From assembly GCF_900639985.1 (NCBI RefSeq), contig NZ_CAAAIM010000001.1, forward strand, positions 744,001-808,000: a DNA stretch of 64,000 bases, in the 5' to 3' direction. Each line of letters begins with the position of its first letter. The first letter of the stretch is position 1. The notes under the pieces are model-generated. The model was given only the letters and a program-made list of their open reading frames with translations, did not search any database and was not told where the DNA came from. The translations under genes and the position numbers were made by a program. The stretch comes from Legionella rowbothamii (GTDB lineage Bacteria > Pseudomonadota > Gammaproteobacteria > Legionellales > Legionellaceae). This document shows positions 46,879-56,291 of the stretch, one piece after another.

Positions 46879-46907
46879 ATGGTACTAATCTAGACGCATA
46901 AGGTCAA
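46879..46907 (-). promoter_or_regulatory. Promoter of the Pro-Arg-His-Leu tRNA cluster
   Basis: On the minus strand, TTGACC (46907-46902) and TACCAT (46884-46879) are separated by exactly 17 bases. The DNA just downstream (GTGCGCACTGTCCTCGGG) is GC-rich, as in the discriminators of stringently controlled stable-RNA promoters. The start would be near 46872, about 20 bases before tRNA-Pro. Confidence 0.65.
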
Positions 46908-47109
46908 TACCTAAAATCACATTTTTTTAATATTTTTAAATTGCTTAGCGCAAAAATAACCATATTGAACAAATTGCGACTCAGTTGGTTTTTATTTTAA
47001 TAAATCTCTACCTTGTTTGCCATAAAATGTAATCCAAACCTAATAGAGAGTTACATATTAATAGTTTTTCAGATAGCATTGCGACATCATTTATTTCATT
47101 TAAAACACC

Positions 47110-48339
47110 ATGAAATTTAAGTTGCTTCCCCTTTTTGATAATTTAAACCATTTACATAAGAATCACGAAAATGCGGTATTACCCGATCCACAATTTAAAA
47201 ATGATTTCCATTACACCTTAAATTTCTTAAAAAGCTATACTGGTAGTCAAGGAACATTTAATAGTTACCGTCGTGAGGCTGAACGTTTGTTGCAATGGTC
47301 ATGGCATGTTAAAGGCACCCCGCTCACCGAATTAAAACGAGATGACATCGAACAATACATTCGTTTTTGCCAAAACCCACCTAAAAATTGGATAAACTTA
47401 AAAAAAGTCCCCCGTTTTATTGAAAAAGCAGGACTACGCATTCCTAATGAAGAATGGCGCCCATTTGTGGTTACACTAAGTAAAGCAGCGATAAAAAATG
47501 GGCAGAAACCGGAAATAGAACAATTCAGTCTATCTCAAGGTGCCACACAAGAGATATTTGCTATATTAAGTACCTTATTTAATTTTTTAATTGCAGAAGA
47601 ATATTTAGTCTCGAATCCAGTAGCCCTTATTCGTCAAAAAAGTAAGTTCATTCGTAAGCGCCAGCAAAACGCCCCTATTCGTCGGCTAAGTATTGATCAA
47701 TGGAGTGCTGTACTTAATGCTGCAGAAACATTGGCGGAGGAATCGCCTGAAAAGCATGAGCGCACACGCTTTATGTTAAGTATGCTCTTCGGGATGTACT
47801 TACGTATTTCCGAATTGGTAGCAAATGACCGCTGGATTCCCAGCATGAATGACTTTGCGAAAGATAGTAATGGTCATTGGTGGTTTACTACGGTAGGAAA
47901 AGGAAATAAAGAACGCCAAGTTGCCGTTAGTGATGCCATGCTGGATAGCTTAATGCGCTGGCGCAGTTTTCTTGGGTTAACCCCACTCCCCTCAGCAGCG
48001 GATAACTCCCCACTAATTCCTAAAATTAGAGGAAATGGTCCTATGAGTGACACCGCCCCCATCCGCCGCATCATTCAGCATTGTTTTGATTTGGCCGCGG
48101 AAGAGCTTCGTATAAAAGGCAAGCGCGAAGAGGCCGATAACCTCGCTGCAGCAACGGTGCACTGGTTAAGACATACCGGAATTTCAGAGGATGTAAAAAT
48201 CCGTCCTCGTGAACACGTGCGTGACGATGCCGGCCATAGCTCCAGTGCTACTACAGATCGTTATATTGATATTGAAAAACAAGAGCGTTATCGTTCAGCA
48301 AGAAATAAAGTTATTGATCCGATATCTACTGAGGAATAA
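47110..48339 (+). CDS. Tyrosine recombinase / phage-type integrase
   Basis: The 409-residue protein has an N-terminal SAM-like core-binding domain (GTFNSYRREAERLLQWSW) and a C-terminal catalytic domain. The active-site residues are seen as Arg in GMYLRISELV, Lys in VGKGNKERQV, His-x-x-Arg in VHWLRHTGIS, His in GHSSSATTDRY and Tyr in RYID. It is divergent from the tRNA cluster and faces the 5' side of tRNA-Pro. There is no obvious phage neighbour, so it may be a resident recombinase of unknown target or an island leftover. Confidence 0.87.
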   Translation: MKFKLLPLFDNLNHLHKNHENAVLPDPQFKNDFHYTLNFLKSYTGSQGTFNSYRREAERLLQWSWHVKGTPLTELKRDDIEQYIRFCQNPPKNWINLKKVPRFIEKAGLRIPNEEWRPFVVTLSKAAIKNGQKPEIEQFSLSQGATQEIFAILSTLFNFLIAEEYLVSNPVALIRQKSKFIRKRQQNAPIRRLSIDQWSAVLNAAETLAEESPEKHERTRFMLSMLFGMYLRISELVANDRWIPSMNDFAKDSNGHWWFTTVGKGNKERQVAVSDAMLDSLMRWRSFLGLTPLPSAADNSPLIPKIRGNGPMSDTAPIRRIIQHCFDLAAEELRIKGKREEADNLAAATVHWLRHTGISEDVKIRPREHVRDDAGHSSSATTDRYIDIEKQERYRSARNKVIDPISTEE

Positions 48340-48541
48340 TCGTGACCTCTCAGGTCTACTCGATTTTCGACGCCAAGCGCTGGTCACGGGCCAGAGACAT
48401 TGATAAATATTCAATAGTACTGCACATGATGAAAATCCAAATTTCTCATGGGCCAGTATTAGTACCCACTGGAACAACTGCGCCGAAATAATAAGGCATC
48501 AGAAGATACATATGCTGATGAAAAGGTCTGTGATAGGAGGT

Positions 48542-50359
48542 TCACAACATAGGAGCCCAACCGTCACTGTTTCCGTTTTCGTCATCATGGTTATTTCCTT
48601 TATCTTTTGCTATCTGTCGATTACCGCATTGAGCTTGGAGTTCTGCTTTATACCGTCGAAATATATCATTCGTATTTTGAGCTGGATTAGGATAAGCGGC
48701 AGCTGCGGCAGGTTGTTGAGAATGCGACTGTAGATTTTGAAATGGTTTAGAATTAGCAGCTGCTGTGGCAGCAATTACAACTGAATTTCGAAAATACTGA
48801 TGTGCATACTGAACTGTGTTAAGATTAGCAATAGCAGCAACCACGGTAGGATTAGCAGTAGAGGTAGCAGCAGATGCGGCAGCTTGTTGAGAATGCGGTG
48901 GTAGACTCTGAAGTCCATTAGCAGAAGCAGCAGCATTTACGACCGCTTGATGAAAATACTGATGTGCATACTGAACGGTATTAGGAGCAGCAACAGCTGC
49001 GGCTACAACTGCGGCCGAATATTTTAATTGGCACTGCAAATTCCGAACGGTATTAGGATGAACACCAATATCAGAATAGATTCTTTTTTTTATGGCACTG
49101 TCGAGAAAAATAGTGGTTTGAATAGAAGGATGATCCGTTGCTGTCTTATCATTCTCACCAAGCCGAAGTTCTACATGATTTAATAGAGTAGGCTGTTGTA
49201 TACGAAAAGTATTACCCTGGTCAGGACCGAAAGTAGCTGCTTGCATGAAATAGGAAAATGTTCCGGCACCAGAAGAGGCTGGGACTATAAAAACTCCAGC
49301 TTGTTGCCCCCCCGCTGATGGACTAGAATGTTCTTGCAGCATTTTCTTATAATTGGTATCTCCTATATATCCCACCACAGTCCTCTCTGATGCTACTTGT
49401 TGAGCATAGGCTCTTAATAATTTATCCGCATTATTTGCGTTTTTTGCGATATCATTAGGGATATGAGGAACTAGAACACTGTATTTCCCGCTGCCAGTTT
49501 CAAAGTGGACCTCACCTACTTTAAAATTATCAGTTATCCTTACTTCCTCAGGTGTAATTGCCACTACCATGTCATCTCTTACATAAAAATGCATATTTTG
49601 TTTGGCATCCTTAAAACCCCGACAATTTATTCCTTGGACCCCGCGATCATGTAATTTATAAGTAGCTACCGTAGTAGCAGAAGCAACACTAGCGGGGTAT
49701 TGAGACCCCGTCAAACTAAATTCTTCTGGCAGGTTATCTTTTTTGCCTTCTATAATAGCAACGACATGAGGAATCCCTCTATTTTCAAATAACTTTGTTA
49801 ATGCATCATCATAGGTACTTACATTAGTGTAATAACCAATTTTTGATATTAATGTATCTTGAGCGGCTTGATCCATAGAGCACCTAGCGCTCCCACTATG
49901 GGGTTGATAGCGTCCTGCTCCGGAAACCCAATATTTAATAGAAAAATGCCGAGAAGCCTCCTGAGAGAACACCGCTATTTTAAGTCCATCTGTCCATTTC
50001 CAAACATTGGGAGCAGGAGTATTGCCTACCCAAAGGCGCTGCTCAGGTTTTATTAGTGCAGATAAACCAGAAACATCGATAAATACGCTATTGCTTTTTG
50101 TTGCTAAATTGTTCGTTATTTGTATCTGCGTTGGGCTCCTTTTTAATGGATATCCAGCCGCCCCAGCACCAGCCCCTGCGGCAGCAGCGGCGGTAGCCCC
50201 AGTGCTAGTCCCGGAGGCGGCAGGCTCAGAAACAGCATTGGCAACAGGAGCAGCACTGGCGGCGACAGATGCATTAGCGGGGGGACTAGCAGATAACGTT
50301 GGTTTTTCTTGACCCGCATCATCTTCCACGCCATCCATTAGCTGGGGTTTCGATTGCAT
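48542..50359 (-). CDS. Ala-rich repeat protein of unknown function, candidate effector (605 aa)
   Basis: The start ATG at 50359 follows GGAG by 7 bases. An in-frame upstream extension is not needed. The N-terminal 70 residues are a low-complexity Ala/Ser/Pro linker. A globular middle (about 75-450) has strands such as NSVFIDVSGL and HVVAIIEGKK that match no family I know. The C-terminal third has repeated units NTVQYAHQYFHQAVVNAAAS and NTVQYAHQYFRNSVVIAATA, each followed by an HSQQ and poly-Ala stretch. A degenerate unit (NTVRNLQCQLKYSAAVVAAA) precedes them. The gene stands alone and is convergent with the recombinase. Effector status is inferred from the style of the protein only. Confidence 0.5.
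   Translation of the reverse strand: MQSKPQLMDGVEDDAGQEKPTLSASPPANASVAASAAPVANAVSEPAASGTSTGATAAAAAGAGAGAAGYPLKRSPTQIQITNNLATKSNSVFIDVSGLSALIKPEQRLWVGNTPAPNVWKWTDGLKIAVFSQEASRHFSIKYWVSGAGRYQPHSGSARCSMDQAAQDTLISKIGYYTNVSTYDDALTKLFENRGIPHVVAIIEGKKDNLPEEFSLTGSQYPASVASATTVATYKLHDRGVQGINCRGFKDAKQNMHFYVRDDMVVAITPEEVRITDNFKVGEVHFETGSGKYSVLVPHIPNDIAKNANNADKLLRAYAQQVASERTVVGYIGDTNYKKMLQEHSSPSAGGQQAGVFIVPASSGAGTFSYFMQAATFGPDQGNTFRIQQPTLLNHVELRLGENDKTATDHPSIQTTIFLDSAIKKRIYSDIGVHPNTVRNLQCQLKYSAAVVAAAVAAPNTVQYAHQYFHQAVVNAAASANGLQSLPPHSQQAAASAATSTANPTVVAAIANLNTVQYAHQYFRNSVVIAATAAANSKPFQNLQSHSQQPAAAAAYPNPAQNTNDIFRRYKAELQAQCGNRQIAKDKGNNHDDENGNSDGWAPML
48705..48986. repeat. Two tandem coding repeats of about 170 bp
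   Basis: The segments at about 48705-48827 and 48876-48986 are near-copies (shared blocks TTGTTGAGAATGCG and ACTGATGTGCATACTGAAC) with a period of 171 bases. They encode the NTVQYAHQYF repeats of the Ala-rich protein. The poly-Ala spacers between the units are more divergent. Confidence 0.7.
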
Positions 50360-50600
50360 CTTAAATCTCCAAGAAAAAACCAAATGCAAACAAGAAAGGG
50401 AATCAAATTATCCATATTGATATAATATTAATTATAATGCATGAAAACAAACACGTCATTTTGCTTTTTATAGTGAGACTGATATGCAACGTATGGCGGT
50501 ATCTCGTATAAATTTACATTCTTCTTTTCATTTTATTAGACTCTATATTTTTATATCTATGATAGAATTCTTCCTCTTCTTTTGTTGCTAATAATTAAAA

Positions 50601-52457
50601 ATGCTAACTCTACGCCAAATCACCTTATCACGCGGCAATAAAGTCTTGCTGGACAAAGCCAGCGTCACTCTTTATGAAAAACAAAAAATAGGTCTTATCG
50701 GCCATAACGGCTGTGGTAAATCCACTTTGTTTGATTTTTTCCTGGGTAAGCTTATTGCAGACACAGGGGAGTATTTAATTAATCCTCACCTGCGTATCAG
50801 CCACTTATCGCAGCAATTACCTGATAGTGACGAAAAAGCCCTGGATTTTGTCGTTAGTGGTGATTCGGAATACATCAAACTATTACAACGTTTAGAAAAA
50901 GCAGAAAAAGAAGATAATCATGATGAGGTAGTCGCCTGTCATGAAGAATTAAGTCACTCAGGTGGGTATAGTAAACCTGCACAAGCTGCAACAATTATGT
51001 CTGGTTTGGGGTTTAGTAGTGATGAACAAAATGCCTCGGTGAATAGTTTTTCCGGCGGATGGCGTATGCGTCTGAGCCTGGCGCGTTGTCTCATGAAACC
51101 AGCTGATTTATTATTACTTGATGAGCCAACCAACCATTTGGATATGGAGGCTATTTTTTGGCTGGAACGCTTTTTAAAACAAAGTCCCAGCACGATTATC
51201 CTGATTTCTCACGATAGAGAGTTTCTTGATGCCTTTGTTAGCCATATTCTTCATATTGAAAAGCAAAACTTGACCCTTTATGGTGGCGATTACAGTTGCT
51301 TCGAAAAAACTCATGCTCAGCAATTAGCCTTACAACAAGCTATGTATGACAAGCAACAGACCAAAATTAACCATATGATGAGTTTTGTTACCCGTTTTAA
51401 AGCTAAAGCAACGAAAGCCAAGCAAGCGCAAGGACGTCTCAAAGCAATTGAACGCATGGAAGTTATTGCTGCAGCTCAAGCAGACTCGCCATTTTCTTTT
51501 GATTTTTTCCCCTGCCCTCGCGCAGGTAATCCCTTAATCCAATGTAATCAAGTTGATGCAGGATATGCCAGGCAAGACCCAATACTTAAAAAAATTAATC
51601 TATCGCTTAGTCCGGGAGACCGCATTGCCTTATTAGGTCCAAATGGTGAAGGTAAATCCACCCTGATTAAGACATTGACTGGTTCCTTGCCCGTTCTAAA
51701 TGGGACGATTCACCGCTCCACACATTTACAAATCGGTTATTATGCACAACATCAGTTGGAGCAATTAGACTGCAAACTAAGTCCTGTAGAAACAATTCAA
51801 GTCTTATCTCCAGAAGCACGGGAACAAAGCATCCGGGATTTTTTAGGTGGATTTAATTTCGTGGGAGATATGGCAGTACAGCCTATTCATCATTTTTCTG
51901 GTGGAGAAAAAGCCCGTTTGGCTCTAGCAAAATTGGTTTGGCTTAAACCTAATTTATTATTGCTTGACGAACCAACCAACCATTTGGATTTAGGCATGCG
52001 CTCAGCCATCGAATTGGCACTACAAAGTTATGAGGGGGCTTTAATTCTCATCTCTCATGATCGACATATGCTCAAAACCACCGTAGATAATTTCTACCTG
52101 GTTTATCAAAAGAAAGTACAGCCCTTCGATGGCGACCTAGATGATTATTATACTTGGCTACAATCTAAAGATGCAGTGAAAGAAAACACTAATACTACCT
52201 CGAGTCCTGCAAATGATTATAAAGAAAAAAAGGTATTGCAAAATCGTTTAAAAAAATTAGAGCAAATGATTGAACAATACCATGGAGAGCTAGAAAAACT
52301 GGATCTTCAACTTGGTGATGCTAGTCTTTATGAAGACAGCACCCAACAGAATAAGCTAAATCAATTGGTGGAAAAACGTGCACAGGCTCATTCTTCATTG
52401 GCTCAGGTTGAGGAAGAATGGTTGGAAATTAGTGAAACTTTGGAAGATTTAACCTAA
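50601..52457 (+). CDS. ABC-F ATPase, YheS type
   Basis: This 618-residue soluble protein has two ABC nucleotide-binding domains. Walker A motifs are GHNGCGKST and GPNGEGKST; ABC signatures are NSFSGGWRMRLSLA and HFSGGEKARLALA; both Walker B segments read LLLLDEPTNHLD. The inter-domain linker (KAKATKAKQAQGRLKAIERME) and the C-terminal coiled coil match YheS rather than EttA or Uup. ABC-F proteins act on ribosomes stalled during translation. No membrane domains are present. It stands alone, with a REP-like palindrome after it. Confidence 0.88.
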   Translation: MLTLRQITLSRGNKVLLDKASVTLYEKQKIGLIGHNGCGKSTLFDFFLGKLIADTGEYLINPHLRISHLSQQLPDSDEKALDFVVSGDSEYIKLLQRLEKAEKEDNHDEVVACHEELSHSGGYSKPAQAATIMSGLGFSSDEQNASVNSFSGGWRMRLSLARCLMKPADLLLLDEPTNHLDMEAIFWLERFLKQSPSTIILISHDREFLDAFVSHILHIEKQNLTLYGGDYSCFEKTHAQQLALQQAMYDKQQTKINHMMSFVTRFKAKATKAKQAQGRLKAIERMEVIAAAQADSPFSFDFFPCPRAGNPLIQCNQVDAGYARQDPILKKINLSLSPGDRIALLGPNGEGKSTLIKTLTGSLPVLNGTIHRSTHLQIGYYAQHQLEQLDCKLSPVETIQVLSPEAREQSIRDFLGGFNFVGDMAVQPIHHFSGGEKARLALAKLVWLKPNLLLLDEPTNHLDLGMRSAIELALQSYEGALILISHDRHMLKTTVDNFYLVYQKKVQPFDGDLDDYYTWLQSKDAVKENTNTTSSPANDYKEKKVLQNRLKKLEQMIEQYHGELEKLDLQLGDASLYEDSTQQNKLNQLVEKRAQAHSSLAQVEEEWLEISETLEDLT

Positions 52458-52478
52458 GTACTAAAGGGCATAAAAAAA

Positions 52479-52581
52479 TCATCCTGAACACAGTGAGCGA
52501 TCTCCTGAATGAGACCTAGATGTTGAAATGAGCTTAATGCCCCTATTCAGGAGCTCCTTCGCAGTTAACTCTTCAGGATGA
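52479..52581. repeat. Nested palindromic repeat (REP-like)
   Basis: The outer arms TCATCCTGAA (52479-52488) and TTCAGGATGA (52572-52581) enclose inner arms CTCCTGAAT and ATTCAGGAG. The nested arrangement in a 100-bp intergenic stretch looks like a pair of REP units in inverse orientation. It lies between the ABC-F gene and the carboxypeptidase gene and may also limit transcription. Confidence 0.6.
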
Positions 52582-52623
52582 AATAGTTTCACCGATCGGT
52601 TACATCCTAAGAAGGAGCTAGAA

Positions 52624-54102
52624 ATGAATGCTTACCAAAAATTAGAGCAGCATTTTAAAAAATATTACGACTTTGAAAATCTTGCAGCGATCGTTTCTTG
52701 GGATGAAGCAGCCATGATGCCTGTTGGCGGTGGTCCGGCACGTGCAGAAGCATTAGCCACCTTAAGCACAATACAGCACGATTGGTTAACGGATAAAATC
52801 GTAGGTGAATGGCTTAAGCAATGCCGAGACTTAGAGCTTTCCCACTGGCAACATAGGAATGTATATTGGATTGAAAAACAGTACCAACAAGCAACCTGCA
52901 TCCCCTCCATACTGGTAGAAGAGTTTACAAATGAGTCATTGATTTGTTCTCAGGCATGGCGAGAGTTGCGAGTAAAAAATGATTGGAAAACCTTTCAACC
53001 CTATTTAAAAAAGCTATTTGGTAAGGTAAAAACCATTGCCGAAATCAAATCACAGCTGTTTACAAAATCGCCCATAGATGTATTGATTGATGAATACTCC
53101 CCCGGTTTAGACTGCAAAACAATTACACCTATCTTTAATTCTCTGAAGCAAGAATTACCAACCTTGATTCCCCAAATTATGGAAAAGCAAAAGTCTCGTA
53201 ATATAACCCCCATCGCCGGGAGTTTTGCGCTTGAAACCCAAAAGCAGTTAGGCCTAGACATTATGTCTCGCTTAGGCTTTGATTTTAACTATGGACGCCT
53301 GGATGTAAGTCATCACCCTTTTTGTGGTGGAATTTCTACGGATGTTCGCATCACCACACGTTATAAGGAGCATGAGTTTCTCTCAGCACTTATGGCAATT
53401 GCCCATGAAACTGGACATGCCTTGTATGAGCAGGGTTTGTTAAAAGAGTGGCTGACTCAACCAGTTGGGCATTCATTAGGTATGGCGGTACACGAGAGCC
53501 AATCATTATTTATGGAAATGCAAATTTGCCGTAGCTTTGAATTTATGCGCTTCTTAGTGCCTTTGACACAAAATTATTTTGGCGAAGCAGAAAATATTAC
53601 AGAAGAGAATCTGTTTTATCATTATACCCAGGTGAAACCTGATTTTATTCGTGTTGATGCCGATGAAGTTACTTATCCTTTACATGTAATCCTACGCTAT
53701 GAAATAGAACAGTTGTTATTCTCTGGTGATATTACGATTGATGATTTGCCTGAGGTATGGGATTCCTATATGCAAAAGTATCTAGGCCTCTCAACTAAAG
53801 GCGATGATAAAAATGGGGTTATGCAAGATGTACACTGGCCCTCAGGAATTTTTGGTTACTTCCCAGCTTATACCTTAGGTGCCTTAATTGCTGCGCAATT
53901 ATTTTCGTCAGTAAAAAGGGCAATCCCTGATATTAAACAGCATATTGCACAAGGCAATTTTAAAGCTTTATTGCTGTGGCTAAGGGAGAATATCCATCAA
54001 AAAGCCAGATTATTGCCGTATCAGGAGCTTTTACACCAGGCAACCGGTGAGGAGCTCAATCCGCAGTATTATTTAATGCATATTCGTGAGCGTTATTTAT
54101 GA
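52624..54102 (+). CDS. Metallocarboxypeptidase, M32 family
   Basis: The 492-residue enzyme matches thermostable carboxypeptidase 1 (Taq type). The zinc site is the HExxH motif HETGHALYEQG, with a downstream Glu in MAVHESQSLFMEMQ. Other family blocks are SWDEAAMMP near the N-terminus, HPFCGGISTDVRITTRY before the zinc site, and IRVDADEVTYPLHVILRYEIE. It removes C-terminal residues from peptides in the cytoplasm. GAAGGAG precedes the ATG. Confidence 0.93.
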   Translation: MNAYQKLEQHFKKYYDFENLAAIVSWDEAAMMPVGGGPARAEALATLSTIQHDWLTDKIVGEWLKQCRDLELSHWQHRNVYWIEKQYQQATCIPSILVEEFTNESLICSQAWRELRVKNDWKTFQPYLKKLFGKVKTIAEIKSQLFTKSPIDVLIDEYSPGLDCKTITPIFNSLKQELPTLIPQIMEKQKSRNITPIAGSFALETQKQLGLDIMSRLGFDFNYGRLDVSHHPFCGGISTDVRITTRYKEHEFLSALMAIAHETGHALYEQGLLKEWLTQPVGHSLGMAVHESQSLFMEMQICRSFEFMRFLVPLTQNYFGEAENITEENLFYHYTQVKPDFIRVDADEVTYPLHVILRYEIEQLLFSGDITIDDLPEVWDSYMQKYLGLSTKGDDKNGVMQDVHWPSGIFGYFPAYTLGALIAAQLFSSVKRAIPDIKQHIAQGNFKALLLWLRENIHQKARLLPYQELLHQATGEELNPQYYLMHIRERYL

Positions 54103-54528
54103 ATTCCCTACGCTCAGGGACCTAGTGTCACGCTTTATAAAAAATAACAAACTCACTGCGACACACCACTGAAAAACTTATATTCCCTTGCTCATCTATC
54201 AAATTGGTGAGGCCCTGCGTTGTATACTGCATTAATGGGATGCTTTTTTATGAGCGGCATAGGAGCTAATGGACACAGTATTGTGTTTTGACATGATCAG
54301 CGAATACTGCGAAGCCCCCCTATCTTCCGATTAACCCAACTTATTATATTTTATAGCGTCTCTAGAGCCGCACCATTACAAAAAACCAATCTAAAAGTCA
54401 GTTAACTTAATACACTCTGACTTATTAAACTCATCATTCCCAGTGTTAGCAATTAATTCGCGACGGATTCCATGTGCTAATTACAAGCCGTTACAAGTAG
54501 CAAAGTTGTCGGCATTCATGATGTTTTA
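54103..54528. other. Intergenic spacer
   Basis: This AT-rich stretch lies between convergent genes. No gene, tRNA or strong hairpin is evident. Confidence 0.4.
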
Positions 54529-55752
54529 TCAAATTCTATTTACTGTAGAATCTGGATTTTCAGCATGTTCTTTTTTTTCTACATCAGGATAATATGAATT
54601 ATGAATTTTAAATTTATGAAAATACGGATTAAATGGTGCAAGGTAGTACTGCTCTTTTTTCATATAATCAACAGAATGATATGCTTTTAGACGAAGAGGC
54701 AATTCACTTGCCAGATAAACATCTCCACTCCATGCATCAGCCACTAATGAATTTTCTCCCCAAGTGCTTGGATCATTTATATCACTTCCAGGAATGCGAT
54801 CAATCACATTAAACATATGATCACCATTTGTAATCTGAAAAATTTCACAAGAAGAATTAAATCCTTTTCTCTTTAAACTGACATGAACAAGCGCAGCTAA
54901 TTCACCGCAATTTCCAACCTCTCTTTGAAGCGCGTAGTCAGATATAATTTCTACTGGCTCTTTAAAGGAGAATATACTCGAAAAAATAGCTCGTCGGCGC
55001 ATAGAAATAATTGCTCCAGTAACCTCTTTCATTTCATCTTGCTTTGTTTTTGAATAAGGTAAATTAACTGCATGATGCGTCGAGGATTTTTTAACAATCC
55101 CCCGTATTTCATTAATGACATCTACAGTCGTTTTTAAATTATATTTGAAATGCTCGTTTTCAATATGTGAGTAACGCTCAGAGAGCAATGCATTAGGGTC
55201 AATTAACTGCGTTAATTCCGAAGTTGGTGCACTCCGAGTCAGCGTAAACATCATGCCAGCTAATTTATCAATCTCTTCTTTGTCTTTGGTGGCTAATGTT
55301 TTATTTTGGTTAAGTAAGCGAACAGGCGGATTTCCTGAATGATTGATTTGTGTCGTTAAAGGGAGTATCTCTTCCCCCTTTATAGTTAATAACTCAAGGA
55401 TTCCTTCGTATGTATTGTGTTGTGCAGCAAGATGCAAGGGATTATTGCCTCTACATGTAGTCGTCTTTAGCAACTCGTTAAATTCTTCTTCAGCTTGGTT
55501 TTGAGCATAATCTTCAGCGAGCATACGAATTTCCTCAGCACTACCTGAAGCCATGATGGAGTATGATATGGGCCCTTTTTTTCGTGTTGGAAGCGATTCA
55601 ACAGGAGATGAAGACTCCTCCTTTGTATTAAAAAAATTTGCGCTAACTCCGGTTAAGGCTGTTACCGAAAACAAAGCCCAACTATGCTTGGCTGCCGAAA
55701 GCGCTTTATCTTTTAATGAGTGTATAAATACCTTTTCCGCTTTTTTCCACAT
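54529..55752 (-). CDS. Ankyrin plus Cys-His-Asp domain protein, candidate effector (407 aa)
   Basis: An ankyrin-type repeat is seen at about residues 101-125 (RGNNPLHLAAQHNTYEGILEL). The C-terminal domain has a plausible catalytic triad, numbered from the ATG at 55752: C282 in EVGNCGELAALVHVSLKRKG, H312 in NGDHMFNVIDR and D339 in SLVADAWSGD. The GNC(G/A)E then DH then D(A/P)W pattern is that of papain/transglutaminase-like effector domains. The spacing resembles the protein at 21614-22426. A hydrophobic stretch near residue 30 is too weak for a confident membrane anchor. The ATG at 55752 follows AGGTG; an in-frame GTG lies at 55761. The target is unknown. Confidence 0.6.
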   Translation of the reverse strand: MWKKAEKVFIHSLKDKALSAAKHSWALFSVTALTGVSANFFNTKEESSSPVESLPTRKKGPISYSIMASGSAEEIRMLAEDYAQNQAEEEFNELLKTTTCRGNNPLHLAAQHNTYEGILELLTIKGEEILPLTTQINHSGNPPVRLLNQNKTLATKDKEEIDKLAGMMFTLTRSAPTSELTQLIDPNALLSERYSHIENEHFKYNLKTTVDVINEIRGIVKKSSTHHAVNLPYSKTKQDEMKEVTGAIISMRRRAIFSSIFSFKEPVEIISDYALQREVGNCGELAALVHVSLKRKGFNSSCEIFQITNGDHMFNVIDRIPGSDINDPSTWGENSLVADAWSGDVYLASELPLRLKAYHSVDYMKKEQYYLAPFNPYFHKFKIHNSYYPDVEKKEHAENPDSTVNRI

Positions 55753-55809
55753 TTTAATCACCTAGAGCAAAATATATACTTATTGTACTAAATAATTCTT
55801 ACCTAAACC

Positions 55810-56043
55810 TTAAGTTGTTCTGGATTTCTTAAAATGATTATGGAAAAAACATGTTGACCTATATACCTGTACAGCATCGTCAACTTTTAAATTTAAAAAA
55901 TTAACCGCTACAGTTAATGTCTTAGAAGGATTTAGTGGAAAAGTTTTATCATAAAATAGTTTATCATTGCCCATTTTATTGCCCGCACAATAAAAAACCT
56001 TTCCGTTCTGACTCAAAAGCAAAAAATGCGCGAGTAGGTTCAC
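55810..56043 (-). CDS. Short ORF resembling an RCC1 repeat, possible gene fragment
   Basis: A GTG-started 77-residue frame reads AHFLLLSQNGKVFYCAGNKMG, which resembles the RCC1 repeat pattern (hSxhLxxxGxVyxxGxNxxGQ) without the final Gln-Leu-Gly. No ribosome binding site is clear and a stop lies just upstream in frame. It may be the remnant of an RCC1-type protein like those among Legionella effectors, or a small unrelated protein. Confidence 0.3.
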   Translation of the reverse strand: MNLLAHFLLLSQNGKVFYCAGNKMGNDKLFYDKTFPLNPSKTLTVAVNFLNLKVDDAVQVYRSTCFFHNHFKKSRTT

Positions 56044-56291
56044 CCTGACTTTGGACTATTCATTCCCTCATATTGTTATGACACGCTCCTTTTATCCTAT
56101 CGACCCGGATCTTGATAACATAGGCCCCTTCTGCCACAGTACTATCATTGATGCCAATACCGAAGGTGTATGTCGTTTCTATTAAACCACAGGAGCTCTC
56201 CTGTTCATTATAGGTTAAAGCCTATAGTCAATAATACGGGAAATATAACGGGAGGGGCGCACCGTTTACTTCCCTATGAAAATGATGCCCT

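Noticed and set aside
48340..48541. A transposase-like fragment (NFSWASISTHWNNCAEII) after the recombinase gene.
   Set aside because: The resemblance to IS256-type transposases is too weak and only about 25 residues long.
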